Source of the DNA: Platycnemis pennipes
Lineage: Eukaryota > Arthropoda > Insecta > Odonata > Platycnemididae
Direction: 5' to 3'
Assembly: GCA_933228895.1 (NCBI GenBank)
Contig: OW121848.1
Location: 99,963,470-100,027,469 of the forward strand
Length of the DNA: 64,000 nt
The notes under the pieces are model-generated. The model made no database searches, was not told the origin of the DNA, and saw nothing but the letters and a program-made list of their open reading frames with translations. The translations under genes and the position numbers were made by a program. Each line of letters begins with the position of its first letter. Within the stretch, counting starts at the first letter, position 1. Shown here in pieces: positions 34,395-45,349 of this stretch.

Positions 34395-34845
34395 CTTACC
34401 ATATGTTGCCGGTACAACAGAGAGAATCGCGACACCCTTGTCCAAGCAAAATGTGAAAACCAGATTCACTTTCTGCAAGAAAACAGGAGATCACCTTCCC
34501 AAACAGAAGAATAAGATTCCTCGTACTCATTACGAAGGGGTCTACCAGTTATAATGTACGTGCGGAAAGTCTTACATCGGGCAAACGGTCGATTAAATGC
34601 AGAGTGCGAGGACATCCACGTGCCTCAGAGAAAAAGCATTTCCGCCTCCCCGCCGTCTCGGAGCACGTGTGGTCGGGACCCGGCCACCAAGTGGACTTCG
34701 AGAAAACAAAAGTCATTATCAGTGAGCGCAGATTCTATCCAAGACTGATCCGGGAGGCTACAGAAACAGAGAAAAACAAGGGAAACTTCAACCGGGAGGA
34801 CGATACACGCTCTCTAGCACTTGGAAGAGGGTATTCCAATTAGAA
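34395..34845 (+). pseudogene. GIY-YIG endonuclease region of PLE-3
   Basis: GVY is encoded at 34537-34545 and YIG at 34573-34581, with CTCGKSYIGQT between and after. One stop codon (34552-34554) falls inside the domain. The frame then shifts near 34585, after which the second frame continues with RGHPRASEKKHF, then SEHVWSGPGHQVDFEKTKVI. This latter block, with its His/Trp/Gly-His pattern, is the usual C-terminal part of these endonucleases. Upstream, KIPRTHYEG and LPYVAGTTERIA match the conserved linker between reverse transcriptase and endonuclease. The subfamily clearly differs from PLE-1: the Cys-x-Cys-Gly signature here contrasts with Cys-x-x-Cys there. Confidence 0.8.
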
Positions 34846-34921
34846 GAACCAGTAACCAATCAGACGGCCCAGGGCTCCTAGCCCCCATAAAAGACGGAAA
34901 ATTTCAATGCATCGTCACCTC

Positions 34922-34962
34922 TGACCTGAAGACGCCAGCAGGACGGCTGGAGAAACTGTTGT
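34922..34962 (+). ncRNA. Hammerhead-like core motif in PLE-3 right arm
   Basis: Plus strand reads CTGAAGA, a hairpin with CCAGC/GGCTGG stem, then AGAAAC and TGTTGTC. CTGAAGA still fits the hammerhead CUGANGA rule, and it lies about 80 bases past the endonuclease frame as in PLE-1 and PLE-2. Confidence 0.35.
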
Positions 34963-35129
34963 CGCCAAGAGACACCCAGACGCGGAGGAACACCCGAAAG
35001 CCGATTTCGTCAATTATCTTCATATGCCAGTGCCTCAGCTGCTCAATCCATATTACTGGAATCTGATCATTTTTACCTTGTTGCCACATTGATTTTCCGT
35101 AAATTGAGTATGGAAAGACCGCACACCTA

Positions 35130-35960
35130 TGACCTCCTGCGCCACCCTCCTGTCGAATTCCTTACTTTATCTTCCGGGAAGAGGAGACATTTAAAACGAC
35201 GACGGCGGCGGTGGTAAAAATCGTCCTAGTCACTTTTTTAAAAAGTAAATAAGAAGTCCTCCCCCCTTTCATTTCAAGCGCAAGTCTCTCTTTTCTCTCC
35301 CGAGCCAAAATGGCCGCCTAGAAATAATTAACTACGGACGAGGAGGCGAGGTAAAGGGGCAAAGATCCGGCGTCGTCGCCGCGGTGGTGTAGAAAGGGTT
35401 TGTGATTGGACAAGAAACCGCCGCGAGGTGGGGGGGGGGGGGTGGAGGGTCGGAGGGTGAGCCAAGGGTTTCCTTGGTAGAGGGAGATTATGTGGAGGAT
35501 ACACTTCCCGGACGCTGTGTGAAGAGGTAGAGTGAGGAGGTGCGGCGATGGGGAGAGGAAAGGGGATGAGAGTGCAAGAGGTGCCTGAGGGGGTGAAGGT
35601 GACCGCGGAGCGCCGCGACAGATAACTTCCTCTTCCCTCGGAGGTGAGGTGCACGAGAGCCTTCCGTCACTCCCGTCTCAACCCGAGGAGGCTTGAGGAA
35701 AGACTCGAGCACTCGCTCACTCAACCATCCCCAGAGGAAGAGAAGCCGTGAGGGGTGACGGTGGTTATATTTTCTTTTTTGCCTTCCGCGGCTCGGAGGG
35801 ATGGTCCGAGATAAACGGTGCATCGCGCGCGGGGCATGAAGGGAAGGATGAATGCAGGGTGAGGTCGGGGAAGGGGGAAGGACGGGTAACGCTATAGGGT
35901 GCAGAGTGGCTCCGGATTAGAGCACACCCTGAACTCAACGGGTGGGAAAGAGTACGGCTG
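35130..35960. promoter_or_regulatory. GC-rich block 4 with YY1/Pho-like site
   Basis: CpG- and GA-rich DNA with a GACGACGGCGGCGGTGG patch, a 13-G run (35430-35442) and CCAAAATGGCCGCC at 35305-35318. The last closely matches the YY1/Pleiohomeotic consensus (core GCCAT on the minus strand). Open frames on the minus strand (35328-35823) are Pro/Ser/Arg-rich with no domain. It could be a promoter or Polycomb-type regulatory region. No gene recognised. Confidence 0.4.
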
Positions 35961-37020
35961 GCACACCATGGCATGAAATCAATGTAAATGCAAAATTGTA
36001 ATTATTACTTTTCTAACGGGTGGGATAGGTTTTGAGGTAATGTCTCTATGTTGCTATGAATTATATGAATAATCCTTTCCTTGCGTATATCTTAGTTTAG
36101 ATTATTTTTTTTATCGCCTCCTACTTAAAGTGTGTCTTATTTACATTCCCTTTATTTTTCCCTGTCTTCCGCACCAGTCCGTCATACCGAGCCTCAATAT
36201 CCCATTGTTGCTGGTTATTTGCTTCATTCGCCTACTCTACTTCTTGATAATGGCAACAACGTTTTTCTTCACACACTATGATCAGCACGTCATCATTCGT
36301 TTTCCTTTGTATGCATTTTCACCCTTCTCTCTCCTTCGTGTTAAAATCTCATAGGACTACAATCTGTTCCAATCATGTAAATTGAAATTCCAAGTATCGG
36401 ATCAATATATCGTCATACGCCTTTGCAAGGTCTGAGCAACCTTGTCTTAAAATCTTTGCTCGAGATTCTCATCTTAAGTACTCTCCATTACTAAACGCCT
36501 CTTCTGCTTGCTTAGTTTCCTTCATTATACCGTTAACGCAACGTCTACCTCCATCGAAAATGATTCTATAGTTAAAAAATTGTTCAACTTTTTGTATCGA
36601 TGCATTGCTATTTTATGTTCTGTTTTCATTGGACATATTTCAGCATTACTCTTGTTACTCTCTTGCACACTGCCCCAAGGGTACGATTTTCAGAATTGAA
36701 CTTGAAAAAATACTTTGGATAATTGACTTTGATCGACAAAAATTTTCATTCAAAAGCGTTCATGTATTGTGCAATTTCGGTGTACTACAGGCTCAGTACT
36801 CCTTTTTAGAAATTCAAAATGGAAATTATCCGTTTGCGCTTGATGATCTACTAGGTTGATGAAGTTTAGTATTCCGGGTTTCGATCCTATCTAGGTGCCG
36901 TTGGATGCTCCAAGCTATACTCTGATCAGTGTTCAACCCAAAGGTCTCCGTATATGGTGAAAATAGAACCCACACCGTGTACTAAGTAAGCCAGAAGGGG
37001 TGTGAAATTCCCTTATCTAG
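35961..37020. other. AT-rich non-coding stretch
   Basis: No supported gene or repeat. Confidence 0.4.
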
Positions 37021-37022
37021 GC

Positions 37023-37059
37023 GGGGGAGAGGCGGGCGGGGGGGCGGGGGGGGGGGGGG
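37023..37059 (+). repeat. Four-run G tract, potential G-quadruplex
   Basis: G runs of 5, 3, 7 and 14 separated by short spacers within 37 bases, in otherwise AT-rich DNA. It meets the simple G3+N1-7 quadruplex rule. Confidence 0.8.
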
Positions 37060-39690
37060 CGTTGAGCGCGTTTCCAATCTTCATACCGCCAGTAGTAACC
37101 CAGTAAGTACTGAACCTCAGAAAATCATATTGTTATTCAGTTTTATTTTTAGTTTCTTATTCAACTGAATGTACTGTTCAACTGAACCCAAGGTGAGTGT
37201 AATTTCTGGAAACCTCTCCCAGAGTCGAACACAGGACCCCCTGAACGCTGCCCAATGTAGCACCGGGAAGCCATTCAAAATGAGTAATTTTCCGATTACG
37301 GAATCTAACATGAAAATGTCATCACCGGAGGAATGAAAAGGCCCAGTCCCTACACTCTGCCGTGTGACACTTGCTGGATTTAATAAATGACAGCCCATCT
37401 ATGCGTTGCGAACTGCATTTCACAAATCGGTTAAATGTGCATGTTGGCCGTGAGAATAATCCTTAGCTTAATAAAACCAGGTGAATCTCTTAAAGTCCTC
37501 GACTGAAGTCTTTCACAATCGAATTTTTTCTCATACTTTTACCTTCTTACATAGAGAAGAATTTTGTAATTGAAAAAATGTTCTTCCCCGGGTGCAACAA
37601 AATACCACCCGACCCACATGTATTAATTGTCACATCCCGGGCGTAATATGTGCTACCAGAGGGCAGGGAAGAAACGAATGAAACACGCCGGCGCCTAAAA
37701 TGCCGCGATAAGGACAATACTTCCAGCGACCATTCGGTACATCTCACGGAAGAGAATCTTAAATCCAGCGTTTCAACACATATTTTTTCGTTTTTCTTTT
37801 CATCGAACGGAAATTCATTAAAGAACTTCCATAAATGAGAACTCCTTCCCGTCCGCGATTCAGAAAAAAATTAATTTTCACTGATTGGTCTCAAATACTG
37901 AACTCATCGGGAAGTTATTTTCCACGCTTTTCGAAATATCAACTCTCAATTACCCGACAAGTGTAGGATATAACTTTGTATTTCAAATGCTTGGAAAAGG
38001 GCAACGTAATCAACCTCGTTAGGGGCCACTCAATGTGGGAACTAATGAGTTGACTCCGTCTAGCTAACGGTCAATGAGCAAGCACGATGGGAATCCAATC
38101 AGTAACTGCGTGCCTTGAACATATTTCCCTACTCCTTAATGTGCAGAAAGTGGTGAAATGTTAACGGACGTATTCATGGTGCATTTAAAAGGTCTTCATA
38201 ATGACGTTCATGGCTAATTTACGAAAAATATACGTATGCGAAGTTGTTTGCGTCTTCGAGGTTGTAAGGCCCTGGTAAAACAACTGTTTTTATCATCTTT
38301 TGAAAAATGGAAGTAAATGGAGCTGTTTATATCGCCCGAAGCTCCACTTCTCAGTACCTTTAGAATTCGTATTTCGATCGTTAAATATGTTCTTTCGTTG
38401 GAATTTAGTCACGGTGACTGATCCCTTTGCTTTCCACTTTTTTTTGGTGCAAATCAAAAGTTTTTCTACTGCCAAGTTGCTAGTGAGGAATTTTACTTGT
38501 TTTGCAAGTATTTACTATTATTATTGTGTATCTGTTAAGGTAGTTAACATGAATATAAAACTCTTACCCCGATTTCTATCTTTCATATGATGCCTTTCCT
38601 TATCTCTGTATACTTCCTACTCAGAATTATCTATTCCACACTACTCTCTCTTCTCCTCCCTCTATCCCGCCTACCTAACATCCTACCCTCTATTGCGTCC
38701 TTCAAAACACCCTCGCCCTTAACTATCTACTCCATACAGTACCTCTTTCTTCTAATTTCCTCAATGAACAAACTTTCCTCCCTTTCCATCTAATTCTTCC
38801 CAGTTCATTTTCCTCTCCACCTACTCTATCATGAACACATAAAACAATTAACAACCTCATTCAGTGATCTCACTCTTCAAACACGATCCAATGAGGGGAG
38901 GAAGGAAAGAGAGCTCAGACTCCTTTATTTTTCAAATTGCGTACTCTACCCACATCTCCCACGAGTGCTGATTAGTCCCCCTCTGCTGATTGCCCTTTTA
39001 AGCTTTGAGTATAATGCTATAGTGTGTTTTACTGAAGTGCGTATCTTGATGATCTCTCCAGAATAATGATGGGCGACCTGAAAGAAAACAAACATTTAAA
39101 ACTTTTTTTCAAACGAAAGAAAAGAAAAAAATGTTTTCCGTGAAGAAAGTGATTAATGAAGTTATTTCATTTATCTGAAAATCGATTTGTTAAAAAATTT
39201 ACGTTAACGTTAAAATTCAATACTGGTTTAGCAAACAAGAGAACTTTTCCCAGGATATCTGTAAATGTTTTGTAAAGTGATCGTAATGGAAAAGGGGTTA
39301 GTTGAGAGGACCTTTTTCTGCAAAGTTTGGAACAAAAATCTTGACTCGGTTTGCGATAGCTGATCAACTATTCGTGTTACTGCTCACTGTGAAAACGCCT
39401 AAGTTATTTCCGTTTGATTCATAATTTGCGTAGATGATCAGCTTCATTACATAGCCAATAGCCAATGGATAAAATATTATTTAAAAACGAACCTAGTGTT
39501 ATTGTGCATTATATTCTTTAAAGCTGTCGCAATTACTTAAGTTATACGGGGGTTCTTTGGATGGCAGAGCAAATGCATTTGAAATTTAACAACCTTGAGA
39601 AAAAGTTATTTAAAAAAAATGGAAAATCAGTGTTTTGGATAGAATTATGATTAAAAATGAAATAAAGGTTTTTGGTCCATCACACCACTC
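37060..39690. other. AT-rich non-coding stretch
   Basis: No supported gene. A donor-like AAGGTGAGTGTAA at 37190 has no linked open frame. 38600-38830 is pyrimidine-rich (CCTCCCT/TATC type). Confidence 0.4.
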
Positions 39691-39699
39691 CACTAGGTA

Positions 39700-40255
39700 C
39701 TCGCATAGGGCATTCTGTTCTCACTCTACGCTCAGCCTCTCCGGGATCTCTCCCTCCTTTTCGTGTATGCCGCACCCTTCCTTCTCTCTTCACCGTTTTC
39801 TTCCCGTGCTTCCCTCCTCATTAACTCGCCTCGGTTACCTCACCCAATTAATTCTGCCAGCCTCCCTTTCAACTCGTCCGGGTGGTTTGAGAGGCCGTCA
39901 CATTCAGCCGCGTTCGTGCAGCGGCGGGGGTTTCCCTACTCCCTCGGGGGAGAGACATCGGCGGGTCCCAAGGATCACAGCAGTATGGTGCGAAGTACGG
40001 AGCGGGGGAGAGAGGGCGCGCGTTGACCGCGTGGGAAAGTTTCTGAGAAGCTTGTTTCGGCTCAAACGAAGTCCTAAGCTCCCTCACCTGAGCGGGGTTG
40101 GGAGGGGTGAAACCCGTGGTTCTAGAAACCGATGGAAACCCATGGAAATAGCCAGAAGTGTGAGCCGTGGGGACATGGGGAACGATTGTCTGATTGCGCC
40201 AGGTACGAAATATACACAAAATATTTCAGTTTGTGGCTTTGGGTCCTATCTGATT
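39700..40255. other. GC-rich block 5
   Basis: CpG-containing block within a 272-codon open frame (39635-40453), the longest non-transposon-like frame in its area. It has no domain, is Ser/Arg/Pro-rich, and its last 50 codons are LINE-derived. Possibly regulatory; possibly part of an unrecognised repeat. A donor-like CAGGTGAGGG exists on the minus strand near 40082-40091. Confidence 0.3.
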
Positions 40256-40261
40256 TCGGTC

Positions 40262-40385
40262 TTAATACTCTACTCGACGAAAGAGAAGAATTGTATCAAT
40301 ATGAAGAGGTTAGTCGATAGGAGAATCGAGTGGAGAGCTGCGTCGAATCAAGTAGGATTGTTGACCGATGAAGATGACCCTACTC
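40262..40385 (+). mobile_element. LINE family 1, 3' tail only (copy 4)
   Basis: AGAGAAGAATTGTATCAATA, then TGAAGAGGTTAGTCGATAGG, GAATCGAGTGGAGAGCTGCG and GGATTGTTGACCGATGAAG. About 110 bp of the 3' terminus, giving peptide VDRRIEWRAASN as in copy 6. Confidence 0.8.
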
Positions 40386-41250
40386 GACTCGTAATGGTTA
40401 TTTACAGCTTTTTACTAGACCTTGAGTTAGGCCAAACTGGGATATGCTGGTAGTATCTGTGATATATGGGAAAAGGAACGAGTGAAAGAATTCGATAAAA
40501 TTCAGAGAAGCTCCTCTATATTTGGAAAAAAATTGTTGCGGAAGGAAATGGGAGTTGGTGAAACGGCGTTGTTGGGCATAAAGCATACCTATCAACGGTG
40601 GTTCCAGCGCATAGAGAACAAGCCTGAATAATGATTATGGAAAGATTATTTTCAATCGAATTCATTTCTGGCACTGGAAAAATTATTAGCATCCCACACT
40701 ATTGGTCGACTGGGTCAGACTGATTAGAGAACTGGAGTCTATTGCAAAATAGTTTCCCGTCGTATCCGTTTATATCCGTTTACCCTCGTACTATTTGTGG
40801 CCATAAAAGTAGCTACGAATTTCACTATAATAAGCTTCATAGAAAGACTTAATATGATGTAATAGTTCACAAAAATGTGAGTAAAGACGGGTTTTTTAAC
40901 AACCCCTGGCATTTGCTCTTTGGTGGCTTTCAGTTTGTGATGTAGTTGTAGCTGAATAGCCGGTGCACTCTTCAAGAGGTAGAGAATTATTGTCCTTTTA
41001 GTCATCAGTTTTCACAGATTTGGTATAAGATTTCTAATATTTTACAAACACTTTTCGTTTCGCTTTATTGACACTATTATGTGAAGTAAACTCAGGTCCC
41101 GAGATATTGGAATTTAAAATTGATAAACCTTCGGGCTTATCACTAAATGAAAGTAGGTTTTTTCATACCGTAATTTGCTATTTGTTTAGCCCAAATTTTG
41201 TATTTATTTTTATCAGTGGTTTTAAAGTCTGTACCCACACTTGTAGGCGC
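40386..41250. other. AT-rich non-coding stretch
   Basis: No supported gene or repeat. Confidence 0.35.
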
Positions 41251-41254
41251 TTCA

Positions 41255-41425
41255 AACCGGGAGAAAAGGTACAAGGATGGGAATGGAAGGGTAAGGAGGT
41301 GGGCATTAGTCTGCTCTTAACGAAAAGCGCCAAGGGGATCACGGTATAGAGTCCCATCCGATGGACGGAATACTGAACTCTATTGTGCTCCACAAATCAC
41401 TCAAGTAGGGACTGGTTTAGCAACG
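41255..41425 (-). mobile_element. SINE-A copy 8, core
   Basis: In reverse complement: GTCCCTACTTGAGTGATTTG, GTTCAGTATTCCGTCCATCG, GGATGGGACTCTATACCGTG, TTGGCGCTTTTCGTTAAGAG, CAGACTAATGCCCACC. Head truncated. Confidence 0.8.
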
Positions 41426-42250
41426 AAAAAATATCTTCCACTGACTCCGAAGATTAAATATTCTATGTTCAGTAGAAATGGACCTAATGGTCTTTTTGGG
41501 CATTGAAGAAACTTATAAATCAAGATATTTAGAAGGATTCAATACCTCTTACGGTCATTTTTAGCGTAGGAGCGGCAGATTTCGCGCCGCTGCACATAAA
41601 TGATGCCCTGAAGTTAAACCTGTCGAGAGAGAAGCACTGCTCATCAGAGCGAAGCGTATACTGATTGATTTGCTTATGTGCCAAAAAAAGCGCCATCTTT
41701 GGACGCTTGCCAAATGCTCCCGAGCTGTCGCTCCTGTGTATTCTCATTAATCATTATCATTCATGATGTTCGATTGATTTTATTCACCATGGATGAATGT
41801 GTAAAAGTATTGAATACATGGTATTCAAACTACTTTTAAACTGTACTAGCGGATAACAAATGGCGTCATGAGTCATACTGCTTGTCACTCAGATATACCC
41901 CACAGCGATCGCATTTGGTATTCGAACTCATACATGGCTCAGGTTTGTATTCTCCCAGCCACGGTTTTTCCCGTTTCCCATTTCTGTTTATTTCCTCAGT
42001 GGCTGTTCCAACAGCCTCCCTTATTTTTTTTCTCGTGCTCGTTCCCCGCATCTGAATTTATTCCCGTCGCCCGAAAACCTTTTCCACGACTCAGCCTAAT
42101 GTAGATTTTCCTCCTTCCCCTTCCCTTCATTCTGCAACACTCTCGATTTGCCATTCATCGACTCTTCCTCCCGTAGTCATTCCCACTTTCGTGTTTTTGA
42201 CGCCTCGCGCTTCTCTCTCTCTCTCTCACCTTCTCGGGGAGGGAGATAGA
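41426..42250. other. Non-coding stretch, moderate GC
   Basis: Contains an E2F-like TTTCGCGCC (41580-41588) and an AGCGCCATCT motif near 41690; neither is supported by context. The (TC)n run at about 42214-42230 precedes a tRNA-like head. Confidence 0.3.
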
Positions 42251-42254
42251 GAGG

Positions 42255-42335
42255 GGTAAACCCCTCAATATGCCAAGCCCAGCGTTGCGGGTTCGAATCC
42301 GACCCGTATGGGTTTTTCCTCACCCGAGGTGTGAA
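42255..42335 (+). mobile_element. tRNA-like SINE head (SINE-C type)
   Basis: B-box GGGTTCGAATCCGACCC at 42289-42305 is preceded by AAGCCCAGCG. It is followed by GGTTTTTCCTCACCCGAGG, a tail partly echoed at 50.99 kb (CCTCAGGTGTTACTGGGA). No clean cloverleaf. Confidence 0.45.
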
Positions 42336-42670
42336 TGTGCATGTTTCGTTAATTTTACAACAAAATGTACTTAAAATAAAATCTCTTCCCATCCCGTCTC
42401 TCTCCACTCTTCCTCCCTCAGGCATCATGACCACTTCTTGGTTACGTGCCTCCCCCCACGATGAAGCCAGCACCCCCCCCCCCACCAAGGTTTCCCCCTC
42501 CGTGGAAGGAATCCGCTCGGCTGTTCGCTATTTACTCGGCGCACCCGCCCGCATCGGCGGAAGTGACTTCTGCCAGCCACTCGCCACTTTCAGTTATGCC
42601 TGCCTGTTGCTTTCCTGATTTGGTATGGGGACAGTCGTAAGGGAAAGTTATAGCAGTTGTTAAATTAGGC
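42336..42670. other. GC- and pyrimidine-rich stretch
   Basis: Contains an 11-C run (42473-42483) within CpG-containing sequence. No coding signal. Confidence 0.35.
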
Positions 42671-42673
42671 GCC

Positions 42674-42735
42674 AGCCATGGTAGCCCAGGCAGCCCAGGG
42701 CTCGTGGGTTCGAATCCCACCAAGAGGGGGTTTGT
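42674..42735 (+). mobile_element. tRNA-like SINE head
   Basis: CCATGGTAGCCCAGGCAGCC, then GTGGGTTCGAATCCCACC. The B box and its T-stem (GTGGG/CCCAC) are intact; the A-box side resembles the 50.87 kb copy (GTGGTAGCCCAG). The acceptor and anticodon stems do not fold well, so it is not called as a functional tRNA. Confidence 0.5.
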
Positions 42736-45095
42736 TTCGTTGAAATTATATGGTATAGATAGCCAAGGAGTCACGTGGTACAAGTACGAATGGTTCGCAA
42801 ATTTGGTGTGTTTGAATCGCCCACTACGATCTCATTCATGGTTTTCACTTGAGATATTCTCATCCGGGGGCTCTATGCCCGGAACGATACATGAAGTTTG
42901 AACGATAGTGTTAAGTTATTACATTCAACATGTGTGAGTTTTTGGTCGTTTTGGACTCCACGCTGATTCTCTTTGCTAGATAAAATCGATAAATCGTGAC
43001 AGATGGTGTTCTAATGAAAGGTTTGGTCCCAAAGTTCGTATCTCTCCGCGCACCGCTCATAAGAACAACGCAAAAAGAGCGGAAGTTAAATATACTTCAG
43101 CATATCTCCGTTTTCCTCCATTTTCCCTTCTGATTCGTATTTCCTTTGTTCTCCCTTTTTCGTATCTGGTGGCCGAAAAATTGCCCCATGCCCTTGCGGC
43201 AGAATGTATAGATGTGTGTGTGTGTGTAGATAAAGACGATTCCTGCGCTGTTTTACGCTTCGTGCTTTTCTTCTCTCTCGTCACCCTTTTTCAATATCGT
43301 CTATCGTGCGGCCGATGTTTCGATTACGTCTTTGCTTCCCGGCTTCTATCACTTCTAGTGATGGCGTCGCTAGTGGAGTGGGTTGATGATAAAGGGATGT
43401 GAAATGAAGACGGTCACTCTTACCCCCTTTGCTTCAAACCATTTGGGATTCCGCTGCCATGTTTATGGGAGCGTAATTGCGATGAGGTTTTTGATAATGA
43501 AGTGGATGCCTTTGTCCTTTTTTTTAGATTGACGTCTTGACTTCCGTATTGTCACATCGTAAGTCGTGAATAAGACGCTTTTCGGGCTCCAGCTGGAAGC
43601 CAGAATAGTCTCGGATCCGTCCGCGACATCGGCTGATTAAAATCACGGGAGCAGCCGAACCTTCGTCATTACCAGAAATTTTGGTGCTTACGTCGTGCTT
43701 CATTTCAAGCTGATGATGAACAGATTTTCCTTGTATTCATTCTTCCAGTATTGCTGGTTTCACGAGAATTTTGTTTGTTGTCAACCAATAAAAACTCACC
43801 AAACCACGTTTTTAAGTACGGTGTTGTGGGGCCATTGAGTGGAACGCAAAATTACATCCAACTAGCAAGGCTGCTGGGTTCATGGATGCTTCCCTCAGTC
43901 GTCATCCCGAGGAACGTTTTGGCTCCTTTTGCGTGATCTCTGTCAGCGCTGACATTTAAGCACAGATGACGTCATGGTTCAGAGAATTTGTTTGGAAAGA
44001 AACTCGTTAGATCCCCGGAAAGTTTCATTTTTAGGTGATGGGTTTCCTTCAAGGCAGGTATTTCTACTCACTTCTCCCTCATTGGGGAAGATTATCACCT
44101 TGGTATGGAGGTGAAGATATGGTATCTTATGAGCCCCCGAAGTCTAAGGACGCTTACAAATAGTAATATCTGAGGCAAGAATATTTCCGTATAATTTATA
44201 ATCATTGTACGAGGAGCAACATCCATGGATATCAATTGGAAACGCGACTGGGATGAGAGACCTTAGAAAATTGATGTAGACTGTGACTGGTGCAGTACAA
44301 TACATGTCGGAGGTGGAAAAATGCTTTCAAGAACCCTTGAGTGGTTATACGTTGGTTTCTCGCTCTCACAGGACAAAAAAATAAGTAAAAAGCGCTTTGC
44401 CTTCCATAATATTTGTCCCAAAACCCTTATGCCATTTTCTTAGTTTTTAGGGTAGGCGACCGGTAATCCATTCGTACGATCCAGGCCCTCATGTACAGCG
44501 GACCACGTTATAGGCAGTAGGAATCATCGGTGTTCCCGGACCAAGACTTTAATTTGTTGTATCAGTGAGATGTAACATTTAACAGTTCACCGAATCCGAG
44601 GAACACCATTGAAATTTTGGCCCTCTCCTTTTTTTATTTGCGGTCGTAAGGGAATGTGTTGCACGTGGACCATCGAGTAAGTAGCATGCAGGGTGAGGCA
44701 GTATCCTACTCCCGGATCCATGTCCGAATTAGGCTCTCGAGTAGAACCCCTCGATTTTGTAAAATAGGATGGGGCTTAACCTTTCGAACTTTGATGCATG
44801 CGATGGGGTGTCCTAAAAATATCGTTAAGAGTTTTCCGTGGAGGGAGGGGGGAAGGGGATAAAGGGGTGAGCTTAGAGGGGTGGTTGGACGGAAAAAAAT
44901 GATGGAGACCATCGATCGAGGAAGAGGGCAACCACTGACTTCCCGCTCTTCTTCCTCTTCACGCACTTTTCACTCCATTCCCCTTCTCCTCTTCCTTCTA
45001 TCTTTCGACTAGGGGCCGTTCATATATTACGCAACGCCTAAGAAAGTGGGAAGGAACTCTTGCAGCACATAATCGACGTGGATAGGGTGACTTGG
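42736..45095. other. Non-coding stretch, mixed composition
   Basis: A (GT)n run near 43211-43227 and a CRE palindrome at 43967 are the only discernible small features. GGGGCCGTTCATATATTACG at 45012 resembles a motif seen at the ends of some arthropod repeats, but no partner end was found. Confidence 0.35.
43967..43974. promoter_or_regulatory. CRE palindrome TGACGTCA
   Basis: A second exact full-site CRE in the window. No nearby promoter recognised. Confidence 0.25.
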
Positions 45096-45097
45096 GT

Positions 45098-45345
45098 TTA
45101 GGTTGGTGCGTTCTATCGCATACGAACCTCCAACCCAGAGGACCCGGGTCAAATCTCAAGAGTGGCAGATATTTTTCATCAGTAAGTCAGCCTCTACTTG
45201 AGTGCTGTGTGGAGAGCACTTCCAGTTCAATACCTACTGCGTTGCGACGTTAAGCTGTGGTCCTCTTGGCGCATTTTATCAAGAGCCGACGAATGCAGAT
45301 GCCGGATCTCTCGTCATTCTAACTTCCTCACCCTTCCATTCCCAT
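45098..45345 (+). mobile_element. SINE-A copy 9, full head-core-tail
   Basis: Head GGTTGGTGCGTTCTATCGC, CAACCCAGAGGACCCGGGTC. Core CTACTTGAGTGCTGTGTGGA, GAGCACTTCCAGTTCAATAC, GCGACGTTAAGCTGTGGTCC. Tail GCGCATTTTATCAAGAGC, GCAGATGCCGGATCTCTCG. One of the two best guides to family structure. Confidence 0.85.
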
Positions 45346-45349
45346 CCTC

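Larger units (their letters stand above)
34204..35025 (+). mobile_element. Penelope-like fragment PLE-3 between roughly 100-bp inverted arms
   Basis: The left arm (about 34204-34310) and right arm (about 34918-35025) are inverted copies sharing CCGCGTCTGGGTGTCT, GACAACAGTTTCTCCAGCC and TCCTGCTGGCGTC as read in the left arm. Between them, on the plus strand, lie a linker (LPYVAGTTERIA, then NVKTRFTFCKK) and a GIY-YIG endonuclease region. Inverted terminal repeats around a Penelope-like 3' half are compatible with the variable repeat arrangements known for this class. It has no reverse transcriptase palm, stops are present, and it is inactive. Confidence 0.8.

Noticed and set aside
41860..42051. 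Zinc-finger-like minus-strand frame (KCDRCGVYLS)
   Set aside because: Only one Cys pair; no second pair of ligands before the stop codon.
42674..42735. Possible functional tRNA gene (intact T-stem and B box)
   Set aside because: Acceptor and anticodon arms do not form and there is no clear terminator. It is better explained as a tRNA-derived SINE head.
45012..45035. Motif GGGGCCGTTCATATATTACG as a transposon end
   Set aside because: No inverted or direct partner found within several kb, so no element boundary can be supported.
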